Source: Blumeriella jaapii (lineage: Eukaryota; Ascomycota; Leotiomycetes; Helotiales; Drepanopezizaceae). From it: a stretch of 64,000 nt of DNA. Shown piece after piece: positions 55,411 through 64,000 of this stretch. The translations under genes were made by a program, and so were the position numbers. The notes under the pieces are model-generated. The model worked only from the letters and a program-made list of their open reading frames with translations. It did not search any database and was not told the origin of the DNA. The stretch covers positions 124,001 to 188,000 of the forward strand of contig VWND01000069.1 of NCBI GenBank assembly GCA_009599575.1, in the 5' to 3' direction. Position 1 is the stretch's first letter. Each line of letters starts with the position of its first letter.

Positions 55411-56883
55411 TCATTTGTCAATCGTAATCTGCGTCGTCACCTGCCACGTGACGCCGCCTCCCTTGCCGTAGCCGCCTCTCAAGCGGCTCTTCACTAGCAG
55501 GCTAATCCTGTCCCTCAGCTTCAACGCCGCCGTCTCGTCGCCTCGGATCCGCAGCTTGAGATTCGCCATGCACAGCCCGTAGTGCACCTGCCAAAACCGC
55601 GCCTCTTCGACGTGAGTGATGATGGGCTCCTTGTGAATCTCGCGCATCACGTCGCTGACGCCCTGACCCGAGTAAGACATGAGCAGCATGAGGCCCTGCG
55701 CCGTGGCCAGGCGGACGCCGAGGAAGAGCATTGAGAGGGCGATGATGGCGCAGAGAAGCCGGTCGACCCAGAGGTAGATGTTGGGGGCGAGGAGGGGAAG
55801 GATGAGCATGACTGAACTGCAAGACAGAGTGAGCAAGTGGGAGGGGTTGGAGAGGATGTCTGGCAGCCAGGAGATCGCTGAGAAGCGCATGGTTTTCCCT
55901 ATGCGAGCGTGGTTCTTTAGACCGTAGGCTGAGGTTAGCGTAGCCACGATGGAGAAGAGTGCAGCCGAGGTCACCACCCTGGGCGAGATGCGCTCGTGCG
56001 GGTGTGGGTGGTGAGGCGTGTGTGAACCCATCCCTTCCAAGACGTGCTTGAGGTTGTGCGAGATGAGGTCGAAGGCCATGAAGAGCAGGAAGACGGACAT
56101 GGCGAAGCCGGCCAGGACCTCGGTGCGCTCGAGACCGAAGGGGTGGCGGATCGACGAGCGCTTCCAGACCTCAAAGTTGCCGAGCACGTCTACGACTACG
56201 CAGATCGTGGCCGACACGGCGTCGAAGAAGATGAGATGCGAGAGTGCCGTCAGCGAGAGGGAGCCTTCGGCCGACCAGAGGACGTACGCTGCTGCCAGGG
56301 CATGACAGAAGCACCAGATGATCCGCCGGGTTTGCTCTTTGGATCTGCTGGTCCAAGCCTCTCTGATTGTAGGGATCGGGAGGGATGCGGGAAGCGCAAG
56401 CGGCGCGCGCGGCGGCGGCTCGAGGAAGACTTGATGCTGGGTCGACACGCTGGAGTGCTTGTATCTGTGACCCCTCCGCTTGCTTGCCTTTCGATCGGTT
56501 AGCTTGGGGGACCAGTTGACTGTGGCTGGTGATAGAAACTGGTTGTGATTTACAGAGTTTGCCATCGCAGGCGCGTCTTTGATAGACTGTGTCTGAAAGT
56601 TAAAAGGGCTCCTGTTTCCCGCTGAGGGAGGGCCATATCCCAACGTCGTCGCCTCGGAGTTGAAAACCGGCGTTCCCAGACCAGCAGAGGACGGCATTGG
56701 CGAGGCCATTGATCCGAATTGGCGGGGGAAGCTGTCGCTCTCGGGCGAGAGAGAGCTGTTGAAGGTGATGGTCGAGCGCACCATTCGCGCCTCTGTACTG
56801 ACGACGTCTTCTGGTTCTTCTGCGATCGGAGTCGGAGGGGACGGTGTCCGCGGCGGCAGCGGGATGGGCAGGCTCGAGGCCAT
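55411..56883 (-). CDS. ZRG17: Cation diffusion facilitator, Zrg17-like zinc transporter subunit
   Basis: A single exon of 490 residues. A disordered N-terminus of about 170 residues precedes six predicted membrane segments of the CDF (SLC30) fold. These begin at about IIWCFCHALAAAYVLWSAEG and include GFAMSVFLLFMAFDLISHNL, VTSAALFSIVATLTSAYGLK and MLILPLLAPNIYLWVDRLLC. A short cytosolic beta-rich tail follows. A His-rich loop (SHTPHHPHPHERIS) lies between segments 4 and 5, usual for zinc CDFs. The normal HxxxD zinc pairs are not clear in segments 2 and 5 (LPDILSNPSH instead), which fits Zrg17, the structural partner of Msc2 that brings zinc into the ER. It is convergent with MGM1. Confidence 0.78.
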   Translation of the reverse strand: MASSLPIPLPPRTPSPPTPIAEEPEDVVSTEARMVRSTITFNSSLSPESDSFPRQFGSMASPMPSSAGLGTPVFNSEATTLGYGPPSAGNRSPFNFQTQSIKDAPAMANSVNHNQFLSPATVNWSPKLTDRKASKRRGHRYKHSSVSTQHQVFLEPPPRAPLALPASLPIPTIREAWTSRSKEQTRRIIWCFCHALAAAYVLWSAEGSLSLTALSHLIFFDAVSATICVVVDVLGNFEVWKRSSIRHPFGLERTEVLAGFAMSVFLLFMAFDLISHNLKHVLEGMGSHTPHHPHPHERISPRVVTSAALFSIVATLTSAYGLKNHARIGKTMRFSAISWLPDILSNPSHLLTLSCSSVMLILPLLAPNIYLWVDRLLCAIIALSMLFLGVRLATAQGLMLLMSYSGQGVSDVMREIHKEPIITHVEEARFWQVHYGLCMANLKLRIRGDETAALKLRDRISLLVKSRLRGGYGKGGGVTWQVTTQITIDK

Positions 56884-58078
56884 CTTTGCGATCTTTATGG
56901 ACGGCGACGTTGCATGGATAGAGGTATCTCCCTACAGACGAGAGGTTTCGGAGAGCGCGAGCTTTGCGGGGTGTAATGGAGAGATGGAGAGGTGGAGGTG
57001 GAAGTGGAGAGGTGGAGGTGGAATGGTAGAGTGGTAGAGTGGTGGAGTGGTGGAGTGGTGGAACCGAGAAGTTGAGCCTCAACCGCCGGGCCGTTGTCTT
57101 GCTTTAGTGCTGCTGGGCCGGCAGCTCTAATTTGGTTCCTGGCATGCACGGCCAACTCTATTTCAATCGCCTCTCATAGGTACAGTAGCAGTACATCGCC
57201 AACCCCTCATATCCACCAGCTTCTTTGCTCTGTGACCATTCTTCTTGGATGACTCGAATCCCGAGGCTGTGTATCCGGCCTGCTGTCTTCTTTCATACCA
57301 CTGCACTTCGTCCGTCGGCCACTCGTCGGTCATCTCTGCTGCTATTATATCTAGCTTTGGTCTGAGGCTGACTTTCTCTTCACTCAAGAGGGCATGGAAA
57401 GGTTAAAAATCAATTCAAAGGTAAGATAACATTGCTCCTGGTCGAACTGTTGTTGCTGATACATCAGATAGCCACTTGATCGTTCCGGGCCTGAAGCAGA
57501 TTTCCCGTTCCTGGGCAAATGTGTTCGTTGATACTTCGTACCGTAGTTGCATGCAAGCTTTCTTCAACAGTCCATTTTGCTTCTTCTCAAGGCACCCTGC
57601 CTCGATCTTTCCGTGGATAGGTGCCAAGCGGCGTATTGGCATACTTGAAGTCGAAGTCTTTGATATCTGTTCAGATATATTCAAGCTGCCCTTCCAATAG
57701 AGGAGGATTCTTGGAACCATTCACTTCAAAGGGGAGTATCTCTGGAAGGAATCTTCTTTGAAAGAAAGGAGTTACTCTTATTAAGGGAGGCTTCCTGCGT
57801 GAAACCTACATCCTTCCAGGCAACTTTATCACGTGCGGATTGTAAGTAACCTGTTCTTTTGCCTACCCAACTTTGAGAGAGATTTGACCTACTTCCCAAG
57901 CTAATATTTCCAAAGGGCCACACGTATAGAGTTCACAATAACAATACTTGTTGTCTTTCAGTCAATTACCTGTGTCCTCTTTGGGCACATAGAAGCCATT
58001 CGCTCACGGCCAATATTTTCTCTCGAAGATCTGGATATGATTCACTGAAATCCCTCAACTGTTGAAATTGAAAACGAA
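56884..58078. other. Intergenic with consecutive minus-strand small frames
   Basis: ZRG17's leader carries a repeated AGAGTGGTGG/GGTGGAGG array (about 56985-57060). From 57163 to 57923 three small frames lie in series on the minus strand (57163-57387, 57415-57720, 57726-57923). Their composition is protein-like (for example MSEEKVSLRPKLDIIAAEMT), but I could not join them with splice sites. Confidence 0.35.
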
Positions 58079-59170
58079 ATGGACAATCGATTGTCAAGCG
58101 CGGAGATTCCCAGCAGTAAGAAAGACTCCTCGCCCAATTCCCCCACAGAAGGAGCTTCCTCACCAGGGCACAAGAGAAGCTTATCCGGGAGCATTCTATC
58201 TAAATTGTCTTTTCTCCGAACAAGCGTCGATGAGAATCAGCTTCCGGTTGATAAGACTCGACTGAGTCCTGGACTTCAGCCCGATGACGATAGGATACTG
58301 CCGAAGAAGACCGGCAGGGCTATGGCTGTTGCTGTAGAACAGCAGAAGACGAGAAGAAGAAAGGGCTCTTTGAGAAAAGCGGCACTGCTTGGCCGCGGGG
58401 CGCAAAGACAAAAGAGAGAGCTCAAGACATCCCCTCTGGAGAATGGACATGATCTTGACTATAGTGACGATAGCGTCACAAGCCCAGGATCGGTGGCAGA
58501 GATGCCTCGTACTTCGGGATTTGACCTGGGCCATACTGACGCAACACCTCACTCTTCAATGGAAGGGTTTGTGGGTCGCGCCAGCAACATCCACCTATCG
58601 CCCATCACAACACTGCCAATGGGCACCGAAGACCATTTCTCCACCTCGCGTGCGACAGCCACCAGTCCGACCCTTACTTATACATCTACGACCGACGAGG
58701 ACGACATTCTCAGTCTGAGGAACCATAGCCTGCCCGCAGGCCGTCCGGTTCCGCCTTCCTCTGCCGCCGACTCCTACTTTCCCCTGACTTCTGGTTCTGT
58801 TGCTCGTCGCCGATCTGGACAGAAGGCCAAGTCCCCGTTGTCTCTCGGTGGTCTCGCTACCAGCCCTCTGCCCGTGCAGCACGACGAGTGGGATTATTCC
58901 GAGACGGAGTGGTGGGGCTGGGTGGTGCTTGTCGTCACCTGGATCGTGTTCGTCACCGGAATGGGTTCTTGCCTCGGGGTCTGGAGCTGGGCCTGGGATG
59001 TGGGAGAGACGCCGTATGCGCCTCCTGAGCTGGAGGACGACCCCACCCTGCCCATAGTTGGCTACTACCCTGCTCTGATCATCCTGACCACCGTGATGGC
59101 CTGGGTCTGGGTTGTCGTGGCTTGGGTTGGCATGAAGTACTTCAGGCACGCGAAGATCAGTGGTGACTGA
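58079..59170 (+). CDS. Conserved-looking fungal membrane protein, two C-terminal TM segments
   Basis: A single exon of 363 residues from MDNRLSSAEIPSSKKDSSPN. About 270 residues are disordered, with Ser/Pro-rich and basic patches (QQKTRRRKGSLRKAALLGRG). They are followed by a compact membrane module: WWGWVVLVVTWIVFVTGMGS, then CLGVWSWAWDVGETPYAPPE, then YYPALIILTTVMAWVWVVVA. The tryptophan-rich hairpin ends in a short basic tail (MKYFRHAKISGD). I have the impression of having seen this hairpin in other filamentous fungi, but I know no function. The long N-terminus is probably cytosolic with many phosphorylatable Ser/Pro sites. Confidence 0.75.
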   Translation: MDNRLSSAEIPSSKKDSSPNSPTEGASSPGHKRSLSGSILSKLSFLRTSVDENQLPVDKTRLSPGLQPDDDRILPKKTGRAMAVAVEQQKTRRRKGSLRKAALLGRGAQRQKRELKTSPLENGHDLDYSDDSVTSPGSVAEMPRTSGFDLGHTDATPHSSMEGFVGRASNIHLSPITTLPMGTEDHFSTSRATATSPTLTYTSTTDEDDILSLRNHSLPAGRPVPPSSAADSYFPLTSGSVARRRSGQKAKSPLSLGGLATSPLPVQHDEWDYSETEWWGWVVLVVTWIVFVTGMGSCLGVWSWAWDVGETPYAPPELEDDPTLPIVGYYPALIILTTVMAWVWVVVAWVGMKYFRHAKISGD

Positions 59171-59735
59171 AGGAGCTTGAAGGTGACGAAGGAGGTCTGT
59201 CTGTACATGATCTCGATTCACTGCATTCCGAAATAGGACTAGCGTGGGCCGTCTAAGGCGCGACAAACAGCGAGATCAGTAAGGCAGGAGCTCGGGGCCT
59301 TTGGGCCAATCAGAGGTCGACGTTGACGGCAATCAGAGTCCACCGACACACTAGTCTCACCGCTCGATTGGTGATGGCAGATCAACCTTCACGTCTCTCG
59401 GGGTATATAAAGAGTCGAGGTCGACGCGTCTTTCACAACCACACACCATCTTCTTCATTACATCTCCACCGCGGTCTTCAACAGCACCTTTCACCTTCTT
59501 CAACTGACACTTCTTCTCTGGTCAATACCTCACCCACCTCACCCACCTCACCCACCTCACCCACCTCACCCACCTCACCCACCTCACCCACCTCACCCAC
59601 CTCACCCACCTCACCCACCTCACCCACCTCACCCACCTCATCCACCTCACCTACCTCACCTACCTCACCCACCTCTTCCACCTCTTCCATCATCACCCCT
59701 CAACGATACACCAATACACCGACACACCGACAAAC
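59171..59735. other. Promoter/leader of the 2EXR-like gene with minisatellite
   Basis: A TATATAAA box (GGGTATATAAAGAG) at about 59402-59410, then a CACCTCACC minisatellite, then a CACC-rich leader up to the ATG at 59736. The TATA-to-repeat spacing suggests the array is transcribed as 5'UTR. Confidence 0.5.
59527..59688. repeat. 9-bp minisatellite (CACCTCACC) in a gene leader
   Basis: About 16 tandem copies of CCCACCTCA with small changes (TCC or CTA) near the right end. The array ends about 50 bp before the start codon of the 2EXR-like gene. Confidence 0.88.
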
Positions 59736-60801
59736 ATGTCTGACATGGAGTGTTACGGCATACCTGAGGAGTACGTCGATTGCGAAGATGAGTACGACCC
59801 CCCGTACGAGTGCGAGGAAAATCTTGATACCACCTGCTGTGAGTGTGGTGGAAAGCACTTCATCACGCCAAACGAATGTTTCCCTTGGCGATGCATCAAC
59901 CGTGACTGCAAACATGAAATGTGCAGTGATTGCAAGGAGGTCGACTGTGATGGCATGACTGTCATTGACTCTGATGACGAGGATCATTTTGTCATTCAAG
60001 ATCCTGATGCAGAGAAAGGTTCGTATCTCAAAATCCTTCAACAGTTCTGGGACATGGAGGCTAACTTTGGTAGAAATTGTCCAAACCACTGAAAAGGGCC
60101 CCAAGAGCCTACGATTCCCCGTTGGCCCTCATGTCTCCAAGAATCTCATCCGCCGATTTAATAAAACCTGCTTGGATGTCCAGGCTCGCATCGTTGCCTT
60201 CATGCTCACCAAGAAGAAGCGTGATATCGTACTCCGCTGGAGCCATTTGAAGACAGAATGGATGTATGAGGGTACCCCTGTGCCAGCTGCCATCGCCGCT
60301 TCACGGAACACCGGCATTTCTTCCGTTGCCAAGGAATTTCTCAAGCTCGCCCCCGTTCTCCCAAGCCGCTCCTCTCACCTCCCTTGGGTCAATTATTCCA
60401 TCGATACTTTCTACTTCGACTACCGACGATGTGGCTCGCGATTGGCCGACGAAGAAGAATATGAGAATGCCATGGATGCAGCAGCCGACTTCATTGAATC
60501 ACAGATCAATCTCCGTCCCATTCACCGCGTCAAGATCACCCATTGTCCCCTGGTCGGCGACATTTACAGCAACGTCCTAGACAGACTGGTTTCCATCCCC
60601 GATCTTAAGAAGGTCACCCTGGTTGTTCACGACCACTACCGCAAACGCCTCAGCTGCGAAATTCAACGCAAGCGCATTGAGCACGACCAAATAGAAGACC
60701 AAGTCGAATGCAGTTCATGGGACACCTCATACCCGTTCAAAGTCAAGGTGCTCATCGATGGTGTGGACGTCAAGAAAGATCTAATCGCCCAAGCAATCTG
60801 A
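59736..60801 (+). CDS. Cys-rich N-terminus plus 2EXR-like domain protein
   Basis: Exons 59736-60018 and 60074-60801, across a 55-bp intron (GTTCGT, branch GCTAAC, TAG), give 336 residues. The first 95 residues are acidic and Cys-rich: CCECGGKHFITPNECFPWRC then INRDCKHEMCSDCKEVDC. The spacing suits two zinc ions, as in small zinc-ribbon or RING-like folds. The second part resembles fungal 2EXR proteins: ARIVAFMLTKKKRDIVLRWS, then TPVPAAIAASRNTGISSVAK and HLPWVNYSIDTFYFDYRRCG. Such proteins are numerous in Pezizomycotina and have no assigned role. The combination with a Cys-rich N-terminus is unusual to me. The start ATG at 59736 has an AAAC context, and the leader carries a minisatellite. Confidence 0.7.
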
Positions 60802-61673
60802 CGGTACAGTTGAGGATTTTGGTGATAAAGTCGACATTGAGAATTGCAGTGTAAGTCTCCACCCGCTTCTACGTTACATCATCTTGACCCTAACTTGTGC
60901 TTTCCAGGTCTTTCTTCTGGGAGCGTGCCGTGGTCATCTGAGCCGTGGAGTGGGAAACAATGATATTGGTTTCTGTTGTACGAGAATGATCTAGCGAGGT
61001 TTTCATATTTGCTTAGTTAGGTCTTTGCTAGTGCCAACGGCTGCGATGTAAGAATAGGTTTGATTTTTCTGACAGCGCGTTGCTAGGCGTGGAAGGATGA
61101 TACCCGGGGTGTTCCTGAGCGCTTGCTGAAAGTCACAGCGTAGTTAATCTATTGAGTATCTTGCATGACTGTATCTACCGATGTCTTGCTTGCTTTCGTA
61201 ATGCTGTGGTTGTTTTAAAGCATGGTCAAGTATAACTTGAGGACATAAGCGATGTAAGGAATAGTAGCACTATTGATGCAGGTATTGTACAATAAAATAA
61301 GGACATATTTTGTGTTTTGAGATAAGAAGCCTGATCTAACTTCGATAGCATTTGTTGAATGTATGAAAGCCGAAAACTGGATTCTCATTCTCTACTAAGG
61401 GGGATAAATTGTAGACAGACTGCTTGGGAGCTTTTCTCGAAATCGCTAGGGAATTTGGTTAGAATCAGAATAAAGCATAGACTGCGTAGTACCACAGAAT
61501 TAATTGATAAGGGAGTCGATTCGATGAATGTCGTTGTTAAAGTGGGTTGGGCGGTCAGTCGGGGCCGAGCCGTGTTCAGTTTAGCGGGCAAGTGGCAGAA
61601 TATTTTATTTTCAGAGCTCGATGGGCCGACATCCAGAGTTGCGCAAACACCCCAATACCACAACACCGCCACG
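60802..61673. other. Intergenic, no supported gene
   Basis: 3' flank of the 2EXR-like gene followed by AT-richer sequence and the EBP2 promoter. No RNA gene or repeat of note. Confidence 0.45.
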
Positions 61674-62920
61674 ATGCCCACGAAAAGCAAACTCAAGATG
61701 GCCCTCGCCGCCGAAAAGGGTATAGACTTTGGGAAGCAGCATCTCAAGAAGAAGGAAAAGGCGATAAACAAATTGAAGAAGGAGAAATCTGCGAAGGAGA
61801 AATCCACGAAGAAAGGCGGGGACAAGAAGCCGACTGAGGAGGATTGGGAGGATGTCGTCGAGGAGGACGAGAAAGGAGACGTTGAATTGAGCGAAGAGGA
61901 AAGCGGTAGTGACGAGGAGGCTGAGGAGCCCATGAAGGCAAGTTCTGCCCACGGTACGGAGAATTACGATTTTAATTTTCTATAGATTGATTTTGCTGGA
62001 ATCGACGAGAGCGACAGCGACTCTTCAGCGGGTGAAAACGATCAGGATAACGATGATTCCGAAGAGGAGGACGAGGAGGATATTCCAATGTCCGACCTCG
62101 AGGATCTAGAAGACGACGAGAAAGAAGACCTCATTCCCCACCAGCGCCTCACAATCAACAATACAGTCGCCCTCACAGCAGCACTCAAACGGATCGCCTT
62201 GCCCACGTCCAAAATGACGTTCTCCGAACATCAATCTGTCACCACACCGGCGCCTGTCCAGATTGCTGATGTGTCGGATGATCTCAATCGCGAGCTTGCA
62301 TTTTACGCGCAGTCGCTATCAGCCGTGCAAGAGGCGCGCAAGCAACTGAAGGCCGAAGGTGTGCCGTTCACCCGACCTACGGACTACTTTGCCGAGATGG
62401 TCAAGGCCGACGAGCACATGGCGAAGATTAAGGCGAAGTTGATTGACGAGGCAGCGAGCAAGAAGGCTAGTGCCGAAGCCCGGAAACAGAGGGATCTGAA
62501 GAAGTTTGGCAAGCAGGTACAGGTTGCAAAGCTGCAAGAGCGTGACAAGGAGCGCAAGCAGACATTAGACAAGATCAAGGATTTGAAGAGAAGTATGTAT
62601 CTCCCTGGCATATCATGTATGTGCCATGCTAATGACTTTGTCCAGAACGTCAAGGTGCCGACACCGAAGCCACGAATGAAGCAGATTTGTTCGACGTTGC
62701 TGTCGAGGAGGAAATCGGCAGCAAGCCTTCAAGAAAAGACCGAATGGGACCCAACAAACGCCAAAAGAAGGACGAGAAATACGGCCACGGCGGCAAGAAG
62801 CGTTTCAGCAAGAGTGGAGATGCTCAGAGCTCTGGTGATCTGAGAGGCTTCTCCAGCAAGAAAATGAAGGGCGTCGTGAAGCAGAGACCCGGAAAGTCGA
62901 GGCGAGCAGGAAAGAAGTGA
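61674..62920 (+). CDS. EBP2: rRNA-processing protein Ebp2
   Basis: Exons 61674-61937, 61986-62592 and 62646-62920 give 381 residues. The N-terminus MPTKSKLKMALAAEKGIDFG is followed by Lys-rich then strongly acidic low-complexity stretches. The conserved Ebp2 domain then reads DDLNRELAFYAQSLSAVQEA, FTRPTDYFAEMVKADEHMAK and KKFGKQVQVAKLQERDKERK. The basic tail ends KMKGVVKQRPGKSRRAGKK. Ebp2 is a nucleolar protein needed for 27S pre-rRNA processing and 60S subunit assembly. The first intron (61938-61985) must use a GC donor, AAG|GCAAGT, because the only nearby GT would introduce a stop; phase 0 joining gives EEPMKIDFAGIDESDSD. The second intron is 53 bp with a standard GTATGT donor. Confidence 0.9.
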
Positions 62921-63809
62921 GGCCGCATCTGTCATGCAACGTACAAAAGCGGGACAGGCATTGGGGCGTTTAGGTATCTGGGCTGGCATCGGTCGGGGTT
63001 TCTGCGATAGTTGTGTCGTGTGTAATTACCAATCACTTCTTCATGTCCAGCCGGATGACGAGTTGCTGTTCGTCCATTGAATACCTAGCTACTTAGGCTG
63101 AACAACGGCCGAGAATCCTCGGTTTCAGAAGCTCTTGCCGAACAGTCTGCCTCGTCCAGTGTCTGAAGCTGCTCGCTCGGGTTCTTAGATCGACGTGCAA
63201 CCAGATTTCTGGGCTTGATATCCTTGGATGTCGAGTCCGACGAGATGTCTCGAACAGCGCTTTTACATCCCACGTCAAATTGTAGAAGAATCGAGTTAGG
63301 AAGATTATCAAGATGGTCGTACTGTACAGCTTCATACCTAGCTTTATTCGTGCAGCACACTGGCATTGGCAATGGCAATGTGTAGGAGGACCTCCCAAGG
63401 CAGGGAAAGCTGTCTGACACCACCACGCACCTCTCGGCGACGGCCTTGCTTCTGCCAGGTTATTAAAAGACGCTTGCAAAAATGATGTGCTGCTTACTGT
63501 TCCTCGCGTGGGTATACATGCTACCTAAGGTACTCATGCGTCGGTACCTCCCAAGATCAGGATGCGTAAGGAAGTTGCTGTGCTCGGATGAAGCCGGTTA
63601 ATGAGGGAAGAAGGGAAGAGAGAGATGGACGGATGATTGGAAAAGAATCAATCACAACTACCAAACATGACGCCCGCTGGCTGAGGTTCGGAGTCATTGT
63701 GTGGTGCTTTTGTGCTACGTGTCCTAGGTATCTTATCTTACATGCGCTGCTTTCTCTCGCGCAAAGCCATAAGCGCCACCTTTTTTTCTAGGTACAAACC
63801 GCATCCTAT
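62921..63809. other. Intergenic or gene 3' region at right side
   Basis: On the minus strand a frame at 63341-63085 reads YEAVQYDHLDNLPNSILLQF and on to SRPLFSLSS. It follows a possible acceptor (GCTAG) and could be the last exon of a gene entering from the right. Otherwise nothing supported. Confidence 0.3.
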
Positions 63810-64000
63810 CTACCTGTCATTGGTACGGAGCTGCGGGCAGATGCGTGGGTTCAATCGCATCAACGGAGAGATGAACTTGTCAGGCCTGGAGATGTCTTGC
63901 TGTAAAATCTGCTGCCGTCCGTACATGCTCTCCTCACCACCGTGGCTCATGGAAATGAGTAGCCTTCCCTCAGTAATATGATGGTGCCCAAGGTCACTTC
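63810..64000 (-). CDS. Possible partial gene entering from the right edge
   Basis: The minus strand is open from the window edge to a TAG at 63810-63812 and reads SDLGHHHITEGRLLISMSHG, then EESMYGRQQILQQDISRPDK and MRLNPRICPQLRTNDR (about 63 residues). The composition is protein-like. A GTAGAT just inside the end (GACAG|GTAGAT) could be a splice donor leading, in matching phase, to the frame at 63341-63085. I do not recognise it, and it could be chance. Confidence 0.3.
   Translation of the reverse strand, partial: SDLGHHHITEGRLLISMSHGGEESMYGRQQILQQDISRPDKFISPLMRLNPRICPQLRTNDR

Overview
This 64 kb window is nuclear DNA of a filamentous ascomycete (Pezizomycotina); I cannot name the class. The evidence is: short GT-AG introns of about 47-70 bp with CTAAC/CTGAC-like branch sites; a dispersed 5S rRNA gene of the Neurospora type; and fungus-specific families (a DUF8035-like protein, a MeaB-like bZIP factor, a 2EXR-like protein, Utp8, Dug3, Mgm1, Zrg17). 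No bacterial-style operons, transposase or reverse transcriptase genes, or CRISPR arrays were seen.

Layout. 1-20 kb is normally gene-dense: a partial gene at the left edge, a frame-disrupted DUF8035-like gene, UTP8 and ELG1/ATAD5 head to head, a small secreted protein, an amidase and an F-box protein. 20.0-27.4 kb is a gene-free island built of microsatellites, minisatellites, homopolymers of more than 30 G or C, long polypurine tracts and a swarm of TACTGTA/TACAGTA motifs. 27.4-33.2 kb holds a MeaB-like bZIP gene (with a one-base frame break) and a CofD/YvcK-like gene that only appears after splicing over unusually large, repeat-filled introns. 34.8-40 kb has an SLX8-like RING gene and the mitochondrial DNA polymerase MIP1 in divergent arrangement, then a 5S rRNA gene. 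41-48 kb holds a coiled-coil protein, an RGS-domain membrane protein and a tiny Cys/His-rich protein, separated by repeats. 50-63 kb returns to dense genes: DUG3 and MGM1 (divergent), ZRG17, a two-TM membrane protein, a Cys-rich 2EXR-like protein and EBP2. The right edge cuts a possible further gene.

Functional themes. Ribosome biogenesis (UTP8, EBP2, 5S rRNA), genome and mitochondrial maintenance (ELG1, SLX8-like, MIP1, MGM1), and nitrogen, glutathione and metal metabolism (MeaB-like, amidase, DUG3, ZRG17). The neighbours are ordinary eukaryotic single genes and are not a pathway cluster. Exon boundaries were read by eye from splice signals, frame and family resemblance, so each needs transcript support. 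Two genes each need exactly one extra base to be continuous, which points to consensus errors or recent lesions.
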